The notes under the pieces were generated by a model. The model saw only the letters and a program-made list of their open reading frames with translations. It did not search any database and was not told the origin of the DNA. Shown here piece by piece: positions 23,430 to 38,008 of a DNA stretch of 64,000 nucleotides; position 1 is the stretch's first letter; each line of letters begins with the position of its first letter. Source of the stretch: Channa striata (Eukaryota; Chordata; Actinopteri; Anabantiformes; Channidae); NCBI GenBank assembly GCA_033026295.1, contig CM065175.1, positions 18,982,837 through 19,046,836 of the forward strand, given 5' to 3'. The position numbers and the translations under genes are program-made.

Positions 23430-26400
23430 ATGTATTTCTCGCCTAAATAAGACAAAGATCAGTCAGTGTTTGCTCACGATTATGCACCGAAAGACACTGA
23501 ATACAACCCAGTTCATGTCTGCTTGACCTTTAGTCTCCGGTAAAATGTATTTAGGGTTCATAAGGTTCATATTTAGTGGCTCTTCAGCCCAACTTGTAGA
23601 CTCTCACACAAGCAACGTGTCACTCTGTTATTTTCTAATAATCCCAGCGCATGAATGTCTTGGGTTTATGTCTCTGATTAATAAGTAATGCACACGCAGA
23701 TTATACTGTCGGGTTTGGGACGTGCTTGTTGCTCTTGGACCAGGTGAGCTGGTCTAAGTTTGCAGCGTAATTACCAGCTGTGATGTGGCGAGTGTGTGTG
23801 TTTCTCCTCGTGGTTTTCCAGATTTATTAGTCTCCTTGTACATGAGAACACGCGGAGATGCGTTTGAGATTGAAGAGCAGACCAACATGTGAAGTGTGCT
23901 GCAGTTCACGTATGACCTAAAAACCCAGGAGAGCAGGAGCCACGGTTTGGTCAGCAGACAGTTCTCGTTAACACTTCAGCTCCAAAGAGAGAAAAAGGCA
24001 CTTCTTTCTGTTTTATTATCCCGCCATGCATTTGGATTATTGATTATCACAAATCTTCATATTTTGCTCTACTCTCACAAAAATGTTCTGTTAAAAGTTA
24101 ATAGTTTTTTTTTTCATATTTACTTTCTGCTACACTGACTAAAGACATTGGTATGATTTTCACCTTATTCAGGCATTATCCTACACCAAGTTGTAATTAT
24201 AAAATCAACACACATTTTAGTCACTCAGTGTGGACATTGTAAAGATGTTTTATTTGACATTCTACGCTGTAATAAGAGCCATATATCTTTTTTATAAGGC
24301 TCCTGAATAGTTGGTGTTTTTAAGTTGTTACATGCTCTTTTTCTTTCCAACCTTTTCTCCTATAGCCGTTATTACAGTTTTAATTTCAATCAAACAAAAT
24401 ATCGTTTAATAAAAAGTCTCAAATCATTTGCGTAATTTAACTCTTCATTCGCCTTAATTTGCTGCCCACTGTCCGTAAATATTATTTGGAAATGTAAATG
24501 TAATAATGCTGAATATTAAAACTAACTGAATTTGAATTTTGTCACTTGTAACGACATTTAGCCACGTTCTGCTTGTGCTGCTAAAGCAAAAAAAATCTGC
24601 GGATCGCTGCGTAATTGGCTGGACTCAGAGTTACTGATCATATTAACATGTTTTTATTTTTCTGTAATTTGGCTTTTAAATCAACAGTCTACAGGTGTTA
24701 ATGCTCATGGGCTATCATACAATATTTAATTATTAAACCTGATTTCGTTTGCATATCTGCATTTTAAATATTAATACTTACCTGAATTCCATCGTCGTTT
24801 CCAATGTTGTTGCGCATCCGCTTGTTATTATACTAAAATGTTTATTTATGAAAGTCATATGCATATTACTCTTTAAATATAACCGATTATTATTTATTTG
24901 CAGCATAGTTAAATAGATATTCTAATCTGCAGTCATGGAGTTTAATTGTTTTTGGAATTTCGTTTTTGTTTTCGAAGTTAACAAAATCATTTGCAGCAAA
25001 GTTATGGAATATTTTGAACCTGTAATTCAAACAGCAGGCCCTATATTTCATCTGCATTTTGATGAATGCACGGGCGTCGTATTTTCTTTGTAATACAGAT
25101 TGTTGAGCAGATATTGGTAGGAATTGTGATTTAAAATTTCGCCTTCCACGCACATATAAAGCTACTGGAAGACCAGACATCAGTGAAGCTGCAGTTTATT
25201 GCTCCAAAACACACCAGAAACTCGTATGGACCTGCATATAAGAAAATAATATTAGACAATCTAATACAATACAATATTATTATAGAGCTTATTTGCACAT
25301 ATTTTTGAATGTCATCTGTTCTTTTTTCGTTTAAACACAGAGAGGTAAAAATGTAAAGTGCAAATTCACTCGCTCATAAATGAATCTCAAGCAAGGCGAA
25401 CATAACTTTTGTAATACTTGCAGATGTGTAATAACGATGGAGTCAAACAAAAATATTTAAACGCGGTGACGCTTGCAAATTCTGGAATATCCTGCGTAAA
25501 ACTGAAAGCTGCTGTAAAACTGCCCTTTTATAATTCTTTGCGCTTTTTAAAAGCAGTGCGTTTTAATATTTGGACGCTTGCTCCAAATTGGATTGAGGGG
25601 ACTGTTACAATCAGAAGCCTGCAGATGACCTGGGACTATTTTTTTTTGCAGAAGTGGTAACCTGACACCCACGTCCTGCACCTTATCAACTTGAAACAGA
25701 CCACGCAACCGACACATTCAATTTTATGGTTTATGTTAAAGTCCATGCAGCCTGTCTGAAAGCTCATTCCATAAACGCTTTATTGGCTCACTTTTGCTGT
25801 CAGACAGCCCGTTCCTTCCTGTAGGCTTTGATGTAGCTTCTCCTAACACTTTTGTTACTGGCCACTTCCAGTCGGTATCATGCACCACAGGCCGTACAAA
25901 ATTAATCCATTTTCTGCCACGGCTCCTCTCCCAAATGGCGTGGCCGCTCTCCGCGGCCCGGTGCACAATGCCGTAATGACCTGCAGGTCAAAGGTCGCTC
26001 GGCCAGTTCCCCAATTAAGGCGGAGAGATTGCAGAAGCACGACGCATCGTTTTTGTGTCAAGAAGGGCCCAAGCAGTAACCGGTGCATATGGAATATAAT
26101 TCTGCAGGATTTGCCAGAATGGAAAATGTTTAGCACCCAAAAATAGAAAAATATCTAAGTTTATTTGGGGAATTTCTGAAATAAGCAGATGTTCACTGAA
26201 CTTTATTTTGAAACAAACTAGTAAAAATATATTTTTAATGCATAACGTGATTTAGTTTGCGTACCTGGTGATCCAACTTTAATATTAATGTAACTTACAC
26301 ATGCACCTTTTTCCTTCACATTGCCTCGAAGAAGACATTAAGAAAACCAAAACCTTCCTTGTCGACTACAGTCTGAAAATACTTCCATACAAGCCAATTT

Positions 26401-27240
26401 GCTCATGAGGAATATTAGGGTACATTGTTAGAAATACTTAATTTGGGCAGTGTATGATATATTTTTGATATCTCTTTATGCTTAGTGTCTTGTCTGTCTG
26501 TCCAGTGGCAGTGTGTGTTTTTTTCCCCACCTCTTCATGTATCAGTTGTGGTCACCAACTCATTATCAATGGGCAATTCACAATCATCGAGGCATTGATT
26601 AGCTGATAAATGGTGTTTGGAAAAATCATCCGCAGAGATCCTGCTGTCGATGGTGTTTCTCATCCTGGCAGCTCAGCAGATACTGCGGCCACTCAGACAG
26701 AGGCGTCACCGGCACAGACAGGATTTCAATAAGTAACAAAAGAGAAGTGATAAATTGATCAAAAATGACCACAGTGAAACGAGCCTCTTGTGAGGCCACA
26801 CATGTCCATTATGCAACGGTGTCTGCGGGTTTGTGGTTGGAATACATCAAGGGCTCTGGGTCAAGGTTCAGCTTCACTCCAGACTGATGACCCTGCAGAC
26901 AGACTGACCTTTGGGGAGGGGGGGGGTCTACCAGCTGAGGGAGGATGCAGCATACTGCAGGACTAGCTAGGGCCAGGGAGAAAGGACGGGGATGGACAAG
27001 GATGGAATCAGAGAAAGATTTAGGACAGAAGGAAGGAAATCTAGAGCAGGAGTCTGAAGACGGTTACCACGGTGCACCTTCGATATGTCCTTGTGGTTTC
27101 TGTGGATCCATTCTGCTGTGGTCTCCTCTGGTTTTGGTGCTCGGCTTTGATTTGGAGCAGTGAATTAACACCTGACCCCAGCTTCTGACCCTACCCCCTT
27201 CTTCCCGCTACCCCCTCCAGATTAGCAAATATGTGCTTTC
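23430..27240. other. intergenic/intronic AT-rich block, no gene recognised
   Basis: Low GC to about 25.4 kb, with several homeodomain-type TAAT and octamer-like sites (TTTGCATAT near 24749, ATATGCATAT near 24856). 26530-26800 is a unique non-repetitive stretch with GATTAGCTGATAA-type sites that looks like a regulatory element. No exon or repeat family supported. Confidence 0.35.
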
Positions 27241-27248
27241 TAGCCTGG

Positions 27249-27249
<1 letters not shown>

Positions 27250-27281
<32 letters not shown>
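27250..27281. repeat. (CA)16 microsatellite
   Basis: Perfect CA dinucleotide array, the first long one from the left end of the window. Confidence 0.95.
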
Positions 27282-27285
<4 letters not shown>

Positions 27286-27289
27286 AACG

Positions 27290-30200
27290 CAGGAGCATAA
27301 TCACCCATGTACACACAGCTACTTAATGTATAGAGAACTAAAAAAAGAACAACGCCACTCTGTGTACAGTGTCCACACAACCTTTGCACATCCCATCGTC
27401 TGTCCACCGTCCAATTCCCCCGAGTGAAACCTCAGTGTGTCACTGCTTGTCACCATAACGGTCAGTCGGTAATGACTACCTCCCCCAACACAATGACCAG
27501 GGGAGCAGACTCTCCCCCCACACACTGACCCCCATCCATTTCACCTGCAGGACCTAGCCCACGTCGACTCCGTTGCCACAGCTTCGGCCCCTGGGTGTGC
27601 TCCCACCCTGGCACCCTGCCACACCGATGACCTCGCTATTGTCCAGTTTACACCTTTAGAATGAAAACACGCCACATACAACGATTAAAGCATGTTGGTA
27701 CTTTTAATTTGGTGAGGTGTCAGGAAGAGGCCTGGTGTTTGAGAAGTATCTGAGATTTGAGCAATTTATAGTGGAGGATTTATAGTGGGATTATTGTAGT
27801 TTGTGTTGATTTAGAAATAAAAATGTACCAGCCTTCCCCACCTTTACAAAAATTAATTTAAAACGACATGACAAAAAATCGCAGCAGGTGGATAAACAAC
27901 ATATGGTTGTCCACCCGATAGTCTGTTTAATAATAGACCAGTTCACATTTAGTAATGTACAGATTTAGTAATGTCACTTTTATTCCAAATCTGCCCAGAG
28001 CTCCTGTACTTAAAAAATGTATTTATTATTTCTCAACATTTTATCCTTTCAATTTTGCAGTTGAGGTTTACTTAAATTTTTTGACAAATCAGTCAAACCA
28101 GTCTAATCTTTTAAAGGTCAAAATACCAGTGATAAATATCCAATAATATATAAGTTGAAAGACTCCATTGTGATGTTACAATCGGTTTATTTTTTGTATT
28201 TTTCTTGTTAGATGATTGAAATTCTCCTGATTACACAATGAGTTCATCAAACAACATTTTCCGCACTATTGTATTAAAAACATTGGAGAGTGGAGATATT
28301 GATGACTGCTCATACTACGGATATCCATCATAGTAAATTTCCTTTATCAGTATTACCAGATTTGAAAGGATTAAGACACCTGGAGCACATCATTTCCTTT
28401 TTCTTGCTTAAATTCCTAATTCTGGACAATGACATGCGTTGCCCACTGAGCATTGGAGGGGGGCACATCCCCTCACCGCTCATCTCCCCCAGCCTCCCCC
28501 AGGCTATTGTGCCGGATTGATGGCTCCTCCGGCCCGTAGGTGAGGGAGGTCTCGGCTGGGCTGGTCAGCAGAATTTGTAGTGCTTGCTCTCGGCCTGTGA
28601 GCGTCAGCATAGAGCAGCCGCTGTGTCTGGCTCGATTAGGTTCCCTACCTGTCTCCCCACTGTGTCAGACAGGGGAGGAAGGCAGCAAAGAGGGGGAGAG
28701 CAGCTGGAAGTTACCCAGAGGAAAGGGAGGACAACATAGGAAGCAGGAAAAATACATCTTTTCATCCCTGTTCTCACTGTCAAAGCCCTGTACAGTTTCT
28801 CCTTCTGTCTCTCCCGCTCCTGCTTCCTCCTCCTCCATCCCACCCGCCTTTCACTTTGTCCTTCTCTCACCCAGACCCCTAATCCGGCTCCTTTTACCCC
28901 ACACTCGTTCCTTAATCCTAAATCTCTTCTTCCCTCTCTATCAGCCCTTTTTCAATTGTTCTCCTTGTACCTCTGTTACTCACCTCCTCCCTCTCCTTTT
29001 ACTGTCTATCGCATCTGAACATGCCACCTCTCAGCATAACCCTTTCACACACTCCAGATGACTGCAGCACACCTTATTTTCTCTCTTTCATTTTTTCAAC
29101 CTGATTTTCTTTTCCCCCCGTTGTTTTCTTTGTTGTTATCCACACATCCTTTTTTTTTTTTTCCCCACCACACCTCTGCCCAGGATGTCTTCTCATTATG
29201 GTGCTTGCTGCTTATTCTAGTGCCTGTTGTCACCATCACCATGTCAGTGTAAATGAATTAAAGCATTTGGATATTTTTTTTTTTTTTCTTCAGGGGAAAT
29301 GAACACGCTGTTGTCACAATGCTTGTGCGAGGGATTTTTTTTTTTTGTCTGTCCCGAGCAAGCCCGAGCTCAGACCAATTTTAGCCACTGCGGCCATTTT
29401 GTTGGATGTGATCAATTTTCTGTGATTTGGCCTCTGTGATTTCCAGCCCGTCAGTTTCTCGGCTCTGTGAGGGATCAGTGGAGTTGCCATGTATAGGTCA
29501 TCATTTTCAGTCTTCCCTTATGTCCAAACAAAGAAGTTTTGGCTATAGATATTTTAGCCCAATCATGGAAATTTTACAACAAAATGAAAGGAATGAGGAT
29601 AATGAACTTTCATGCAAGGTCATAAATGAAAAATAAAAAAGCTAAAAATAGACACGGTAAAAAAACCTCATTTCACTTCCACTTTTTTAGTTTTTTGTTG
29701 TGTGAGCAGGCTGTAATTTCACCCCTGAGTTTAACCACACAACGTTTCACAAATAGTGTTTCCAGGCCACCTCAGCACTGCTCATATTATTCAGATAACA
29801 AGAGAGCCTCTGTCATGTTCTACAAAATAGGATATGTTTTCTTAATCTGTCAATGGCTCTGGCCCTGAAAGACTTCATTTTGGCTGAGCAATGAAAGGCT
29901 CAAAAACATCAATATGGCTGAGCAGGATAAGAAGAAAGAGCCATATTCCAAGTCTGTATCTCATTCCCTCCATATCCTCCTATTTGTATGGTGCAGATAT
30001 TGGGTCTCAAGCGAGAAATCAGGATTGCGTTCTCTGAGAATGGCAGCATCAGTCTGCTGAGGTGGAATAGGAATGTTATACGGAACCAATGCATCCCGAC
30101 TTGCCTGGACATCTCAACAATAACCCTCTACGCTCGCTCTCTCTCTCCCCCTTCCATCCCTCCATGTCTCTCGCTCAATAAGTTTCTCGCTCTCCATCAT

Positions 30201-33190
30201 CTCCGTCATAACCATCAACAGCGTGGAGGACAAGGCGTGGATTAGGCCTAAATGTAGAATCGTGTTGTCCGGGCCATGACTGCCTGCCTCTCATGCTACG
30301 TCCACCATGGAAATAAAGTCTCTGAAGAAAGAGAAGGAAAGAATCCACTCAACTTCACACGCCTCTCACTTTCATTCTCTTTGTGCATTTAACGTGTGAA
30401 AAAGGATTGCTGAAAGGATGTCAAAAAGCAAGAAGAAAAAGATAGGAAAGGACCGACAGTTATTCTTGTTTTGCCTCGCCTGTCACAGTACAATGTGCTT
30501 GGCTGATAACTAATTCAAAAAACATGTATGAGTTGGGTTTAGCTTTTCAAATAACTTGTACATCTGAATGCAATTTTAGGGGTGTTTTTATGTAACTGTG
30601 GCTGATCAATGCTGTTCCTCCTGTCATGCTGTAAGGATATCACATTGGTATACAGTAATTCAGCGCTGGTGAAGGAAACGTTTTCATTTGTGTATGGATA
30701 TGGCTCGGTTTTCGGAGTATGATGTATATGGATGGGGTTTGGGGCTGGATTGTACTTCGTAACTGTCAGTGCGGAGAAGAGAACAGTCTGAGCACTGCAG
30801 ACAGTGATTTCACCGATGTACAGTCGTTGCTTTTGCCTCCTGACTTTTCCCCCTCACTCATCCTATTTTCAGCCTTTCATTTTTTACACAAGGGGAAAAT
30901 GAGGAAGAACAAAACCAACATATGAAAACTAAAACATGACAGAGAGGGGAGGGGGGGGGGGTGAGGTAGGGGAGGAGGAACAGAGGAAGGAGAGGCAATC
31001 TCAGAAAACAAGAGGGCTTTCAAAAGTAAGGGATGAAAGCTAGTCAGGCTGTTATTTTTGAAAAATGATCCTTGTGTAGTGCTCCTCTTAAGAGCCAGGT
31101 ATATATTATTTTATCTCGCCGCCTATCCTCCTAAGCGAGGTGTTTTGGCACAAAAAAAAGCAGCAGTGGTTTCTTTTAAGTTACGCAATTTATTGTCTTT
31201 AATGTGATTTTTTTGACAGCCGTATTTTAAATCACTGTGCTTCTTTGTGAAATGTTTCTCTTATCGACTGCATTTATTATATTGAAAGGTAACTCGCGAA
31301 ATCTTGAATTTTCAGCATGCACCTTCTGTTTATTATCAAACAATTTGACAACCAGTTATTGTCTAATGCTCTTTTATGCTGTGTGTCAAATCTGTGTAAC
31401 CGTCTGAACCATGCCACAGCGTTACCGGCAAACACACTCTCTTCCTCACGAACACATACTCGCCTTTTCCTTAATGGAAGCCGGTCTTGGCCGGCCACTG
31501 GCTGGATCCTGAATTAGAGGGAAGCTCGTATCCACACAGAGTCATTTTGAGTCACCCCTCTGACCCTTGAAGACAGGGATCCCACAGAAAAGAGGGAGGC
31601 GTGTGGTGTGGTGTTGGACTAGAGAGGACATAGAGCTGAGAAAATCTAAATGGCTCCTTGCTGTGACGGAGTCACAAGACAATGACCAGTCTGACCTGAT
31701 CTTATGCTGCTCTGTGGGATGCTTTCCTAAATATGGTTTTGTGCAGTGCATAGACAGACAAAGACTTTACAGTTTTGTTAATGTTAAGAGTTTTTCATAA
31801 AATGTTTTATACGACTTGTCCATTAATTTGTAAATCATCATTATAAGAGCAGAACAGATGTTTGTATTGGAATGTGCCTGCCTGTGTGTGTGTGTGTGTG
31901 TGTGTGTGTTCAACATGTGTCTCCTGTATCAATAGGTTAATGGCTGAGATGTCAGTTTCAGTGACTGGCTGATTAGTTGTGTGTTCACTAATCCACACTG
32001 GGGCGAGGAACTATTGGCTTTCCCATTGATTTTAGCGTGGGGAGCAGGCAGAAGATAGAGAGAGGAGATCTATTGATTGACCCCAAATTAGCCCCCACCA
32101 CCACCAACCACCAACCCGCTCTGCCGTTCTCGCACTCAGCTGCAGCTTCCTCATTGGGTGTCCGGGCGGACAAACATTTGCTGTGATTGGATGCTTTGGT
32201 GGGGAGCAGAAAGTCTCCTTTTTGAAGTTGATGATTTGGAAGTGGTTTGGTTGTTTGAGCTGTGGCTGTCAGTTGATTGGCCATCTGGCGAGGACAAGTG
32301 CTACACTGTACTGTGCCTGACCATAGGGAGCAACTGCTTTGGAAGCCTTTGATGAACCAAATAGCGCTACCTCCGGAGGGAGGGTATTACTTTTGTGTTT
32401 CTGATCACAAACCGTAACTTTATTTGTAACCCTCAGCTCTGTTACACATCTTGTTTTCTTCGTGGAACAACTGGCAGAATATTCATACCAATCTGCCTCT
32501 GTTTTCCTCCATGACTGGATCGTATTCTTTCTTCTTACTGTTCTTTATTTCCCTTCCTGTGCCTTGCTCCGCTCCTCCCTCCAGTCCCTCTTTCCTTGTG
32601 TCTAAGCTGTGAGCTTTCTCCTCCTGAGCGTTTCCTTCCCTCAAATCATTCCATCTCATCCCTCTCTGTCTGCCTCTGATATTCCTTCTATGTGCCTCCT
32701 TCCCTCTGTCACTCTCTCTCTTTTCTCTCCCGTGTCTGTGTAAGCAAGAGAGAGGTGGTTGTTAAACATTTTTCTTCCCTCTTAATTGTTTTGACTGGGC
32801 CGATTGGCATCCCGATTAGGCCCATTGATTTCCTGGCGCTAAGTGCATTGATTTTTAAATTTCTTATTGATCCCCGCTCTAAATCTCCTGCACACTCACT
32901 CACACAGTCCCAGCGTTCGCAGGGGCAGAGATGGAGAAAAGGATTGAGAGGAGACGACGAAAGGAAGAGGACAATGGAGAGGGATTGTTGTTAGGTAAAT
33001 ACACTGACTGGTGACAGTGTAGTGAATTAACAGAGTGAGAGAAAAAGAGCAGGAGGTGAGCTGGATGGGAAGTTTCACTGACAAAGAAGCAATACACAAA
33101 ATCTACAAAATTACACAGAAAGCAGAAAAACTGTCTGGAGATTAAGTAATGCTGTAATTATAAGCTTTTCAGCCATCTTTATCTCCCTTT
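27290..33190. other. non-coding DNA with long pyrimidine tracts
   Basis: Strongly strand-asymmetric CT-rich stretches at about 28780-29170, 30130-30200 and 32500-32740, poly-T near 29150 and 29275, and a G-run near 30949-30961. Open frames in it are compositional artefacts. 32760-32890 is a unique block containing GATTGGCATCCCGATTAGG and GCATTGATTTTTAAATTTC, possibly regulatory. No gene recognised. Confidence 0.4.
31883..31909. repeat. (TG)n microsatellite
   Basis: 27-bp perfect TG array; start of the repeat-dense part of the window. Confidence 0.95.
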
Positions 33191-33229
33191 CATTTGTCTG
33201 TGGGTTATTAACGTCCTCACAGCAGGACA

Positions 33230-33913
33230 CAACAAGTGATGCTGTTGGAAGTAGAATCCTGCATGTGGACAGTCGGCCCTGGTGCCTCCCCAAGGACGTG
33301 CCCTCTCCCCTCTGCTCCTCTCCCTTTACACTAACTAATGCACCTCCAGCGATCTGACTGTCAAGCTCCTGAAGTTTGCAGATGACACAGCCGTCACTGG
33401 CCTCGTCCGAGCTGGTGACGAGGGTGAATGGCTCACACTGCCTGGAGCTAAACATGTTCGGGACTGTGGAGACGACAGAAGATTTCTGAAGGTGCCACCC
33501 TGCACTGCCCCTTCTCATCACGTTCACCGGCCTTGTGTCAAGTTCGGACACCTTCAAGTGCTGGGGTCCATTTTCCGAGACTTGAGAGGAGAGGATGTAT
33601 TTTTTTCAGCACTTGTTCTGCGCATCTCTATTACAGTTGGGTTTGGAGCAAACACCAAAAAAGGGCAAGAACAGACTTAGCGGACAGCAGGACCTGCAGA
33701 TCGGCCCGCTCTCAAACCCGGAATGGGACAAACAATATCAACACACTCCCCTCTCACCCTGGACACAACCCCTTCCATTTTCTTCCCTCTGACAGGCGCC
33801 ACAGAGCCCAGTTCGCTGTAGCTGTCGGACACCAGAACCGTTTCTTTCCACCTTCACCCTCATTGACACCTGACCTCATACAGCTGTTACACGGCAGCTT
33901 GTACCTGGACTGA
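33230..33913 (+). pseudogene. decayed LINE reverse transcriptase fragment
   Basis: Plus-strand remnants of a non-LTR retrotransposon. A GAPQGR.LSPLL-like segment (about 33277-33330) is followed by LTVKLLKFADDTAVTGL with the RT catalytic FADD at 33375-33386. After frame changes comes a C-terminal piece, LLPSDRRHRAQ with NRFFPPSPSLTPD (within 33770-33900), typical of fish LINE tails. Frameshifts and missing stretches make it non-functional, and it is truncated at the 5' end. RT identity is clear; the clade (L2/CR1-like or RTE-like) is not resolved. Confidence 0.75.
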
Positions 33914-34322
33914 ACGTTCTAATAATGAACGACTAAATCCCCACACAAGCAACTGTGTTACACTGCGCACACAAAGCCTCTTAAATACACAAGAATTTCT
34001 GTTTCTTGTTTGACTGCTCGACACTGTTGCTGTCTGTATCTCGCTGAAAGTGTTTTGTACAGCCTGGAGACATACCAACAGCCAGAAGGAAATTCCTTGT
34101 ATGTGTTAGCATACTGTCTAACAAAAACCATCAGAAGACACAGTTATTGATGCTGGTCTGATAGCTGGCCAGATGGAACATGTTCATCTGTGGAGAAGGA
34201 GTCACTTTATGGGTGAACAGAGGTTTATGAGGGATAGACAGATATTGGAAATGTCAGAGATAGATTGGAGTGTTTTGTCTTTGCCTTGCTATTTCACATG
34301 GTCTGCAGAGCCTACTGCAGAC

Positions 34323-34353
<31 letters not shown>

Positions 34354-36479
34354 CTGGCTTATGACTGTGTTAGGCTTTAGAGGCCCACTGGACTCAGAAT
34401 CTTACATGCCCACTGGTGTTTCTCTCTGTAGGTGTGTGCGTGTGTGTGTGTGTGTGTGTGTCTGCCTCTGCACACATACAGTACGGGCCTGACTGTCTGC
34501 GAATGTGAGCAAAACTGTATGTGAACTAAACTCTTGTCTCTTTACGTGTGCGTGTGTGTGGACAGGAACATGTATGTGTTTTTACATCCGCTTGTATATT
34601 TGTGTGCGTGCACGTCTTTGTCGTGTGTGTTTGACCTTTTCTTGGCTTCAGAGTTGAGGCTCAAATTCAGACATTCAGTTGATAGCATTTTCTTTTTATA
34701 GCATCTGTACTTGACCAAATTGTGCTAACCTTTTCTAAAGTCATTTGCTGCTTTTCTGTCTCAGCGTGCAGCCGAGTCCCTTGCACAACACATAATATGT
34801 GGACCATATGTAGCACTACTGTGTTGCAATTACAATTTACTCTCTGTAGATCCACTTAAGATAAGTGCTTTCAAATGGCAAGCAAAGGGAAAGCAACTAT
34901 TGTCAGAGCAAAAACTTCAGTGCCGTCGTCAGAGATGATGTAATGCTGCACTGCAGTGACATTAAGTGTATGATGTTGCTCTTTAATAGCTGCATTATTA
35001 TAGTGCTGGTGGAACGGGCAATGACAGTAATGATGATAATGCAGACAAAGGAGAGTGTTTTGTATAAGTTAACAGTGTTTGCGTTATCTGCTAACATTTT
35101 GCATCCGCAGAAACTACAAACTAATCTATTATTTAATAGCAGTATGCGTTGAGTGGACAATGAGACAAAAAGTGTTTAAAATGCCTGCGCTGGGCCGAGC
35201 GGCTGTTTGCTTTGTGGTGACATGTCTGTGCTTGCTCGGGTGATGGGGTGGCTTTTTCGCACACACTTTACACTGGCACATACACTCACACGGGCTGGTT
35301 TGTATCTTTTTTTAGTTGCGTGAGAGTCGCACATGTACAAACACACACACGCAGGCGCTCGCAGACAATACGGCTTAAACTGCCTGATGGTCACTCTCAC
35401 TGAACTCTTTACATGAGGAACAGTCAGAGTCACACACAAACACATTGAACACACCGAACACGTCTTTCTCTGCTCATGGCACACACACATATTATCAAGA
35501 CCTACACGGCAGCATGCACTAACAGCCACACATTGTCCTTGGACTTACAGACGCCTCTCACACACACACACACAGACAGACACACATTTTAACCAGTGCA
35601 CTCTTACGACGTAACCTTGACCTGTCACACTCCAGGCCTGCACTCTCATACATACTTGAACCCTTCACTCACGGATGTCACAAATACATAGACACACTTT
35701 TGAACCCAGATTCATCAGAAGCGCAGCAGAAGATTAGTTGTATTTTTGAGCATTCTAGGTCCCGTGTATGTTAAAAGTATATTTTCAAAAACACAACAAC
35801 TAATTACATTTTAGCATAGCCTGCTGATTTTTTCTAAAGTAATCTGAAATACTAAAATTCCAGTGCTACATCACACATCTTGTTTTTCCTACCCACAGTC
35901 CTAAACTCAAACATATTCAGTGATAGATAAAACAATAGCAGAAAATGTGCAATTTTAGATTTATTTTTCTAAATTAACTCAAAACAATTAATCTGGCAAA
36001 ATTATTAACATTTAGTTTTCTGTAATAGATCACTCATTAGAGTGCTAAGAATAACTTTCACATGTTATTTCTCATGAAACAAAACTGCAGCTTCTTCATC
36101 CAAATGTGTCTACAAAATTAGAGCGGTACGGGCCTACTCAGTGATGAATTTCACTGTCAAAGACAAATTCGAAATAAATCTCTCGCTATGGACTTCCAGC
36201 GTGTGTCACACTCTGATAATTTCCACAATATCCTCTGCAACCCCCAGGGGCAGATTTTTTTCCTGTTATTTCTCTCTCCATCCTGTCCTTTTTCTTTCTA
36301 TTCTTGTAAAATGCTGGTTGCTTTGCTGAAATACTGCAGTGCTTTATCTGCCCTCTTTTTCCTCCCTTTAGTCCCCCTCTCACTCTTTTTCCTCCCCTCT
36401 CTGTCTTTCGCTGCCCTGGATGGGTTGGGTGTACAACCACCACCCCCTCCTCTTGTAGTTGTTGTTGTTGGTGAAGATA

Positions 36480-36483
<4 letters not shown>

Positions 36484-36513
<30 letters not shown>
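36484..36513. repeat. (TG)15 microsatellite
   Basis: 30-bp TG array followed by G-rich sequence. Confidence 0.95.
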
Positions 36514-36515
<2 letters not shown>

Positions 36516-37977
36516 GGGGATGTGGGGTGTATGGGTGGATGGATGGGTAAGGCGGAGTGGGGAGGGGGGTGGTAGCAGAAGCAGCCGGGACCCAATGACG
36601 TGGGTGCGACATGTAACCGTGGTGCAGGAGAGGAAATCAATACATGAAAGGATGAGGAGCACTGGGGTGGATTACCGTCTGGGGCCCTGGCTACTAGAGG
36701 GATGGAGGGAGATGGAGGGGGTGTAGATGAGGACTGGGGGGGTTGGAAGGTGTGTGTGTGTATGTGTGTATGTGTGTGTGTGTGTGGAGGAGGAGGAGGG
36801 ATATGGAGGGTGAGAGGCCAGATTGTCCAGTCCCCTCTCTCCTGCATCCCCTCCCCTGACCAAGCGCTGTTTGAATCTTGACCCCTCCCATCAACCCTCC
36901 CTTGGCTTCTAAACACTGCTCAGTGCCGGCAGGCTGCCATAGGTGAACACATACGCACACACTCACACACAGGTGCAGTGGTCTCTATAATGCTGAGTGA
37001 ATACATAGACGGCTGTGCGCTAACACTGCTGATAACCCTACACTATCTGTATGGGGAATAATCGCCTGATATTACCAGTGTAAATTAAAGAGCCCCAGAG
37101 AGACTGTGCGTGTGTGTGTGTTCCTGTGTGTGTCTGTGTGGGTATGCATTTACAGTATGTTCCTGTGTGGTGAGTTTGCCGGTAAGTCTTCTGCAGCCTC
37201 CATCCACAGCACTGCCACAAACCCAGATAATAAATATCTATAATAAATATCATTATTATTGGGCCAATCTTCCCCAATAACAGAGCCTCAGTGAAAGATG
37301 GCACGAGGGACTGAGCTGGATATTGGCAATATATCAGCATTGATTATTGAGAGTGCTGACAAAGAGGGGGGCAAAGTTAATAAAAACTAATAAAAAAGAC
37401 AAGGAATACCAAAAGAAAAAGGGCTTTAGCTGGATCAGCTGCTTGTTCACTAACGGAAAAAGAGAAAGGAAAGAGGAGCGATACAGGAAGTACAACAATG
37501 GTGTACAGGCACTGTGTGTGTGTGTCCTGTTTTGTCTCAAAACGACTTTTATGTGCGACTATGACTTGACGCTGACATCTACAATATACACACTCACAGG
37601 TTAAGACGCGCACATTCATACACACACACACGCAACTTTCTCTTTTTCCTGCATGTGTCTCTTCTTGGATTGATTGAATCTTGGTTGGATCTGAACTCTG
37701 TGGTTGGGATCCAAAGCCTGCACAACCTTGCACCTTCCCACACATTGGCACCAACCACGATGCACTAACAATTCTTACACACTCACCCACGTAAGCACAC
37801 ACCCACACACGAACGCACACACACACACATGTCACACACACTCACACACACAAACGCTTATACACCAACAAACAAACCTCATAAAAGCCCATGCATCATA
37901 TCCATATTATCTTGACAAATCTATACATCATGTCAGAGCATGGCTTTATGTGAATATTGCATTTTGCTGTGTTATTG

Positions 37978-37978
<1 letters not shown>

Positions 37979-38006
<28 letters not shown>
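37979..38006. repeat. (TG)n(CG)n microsatellite
   Basis: TG array running into TGCGCGC, an alternating purine-pyrimidine tract with Z-DNA potential. Confidence 0.9.

Positions 38007-38008
<2 letters not shown>

Noticed and set aside
36380..36916. Overlapping His/Thr-rich frames
   Set aside because: Translations of TG/CA arrays (HTHTHT, CVCVCV); not proteins.
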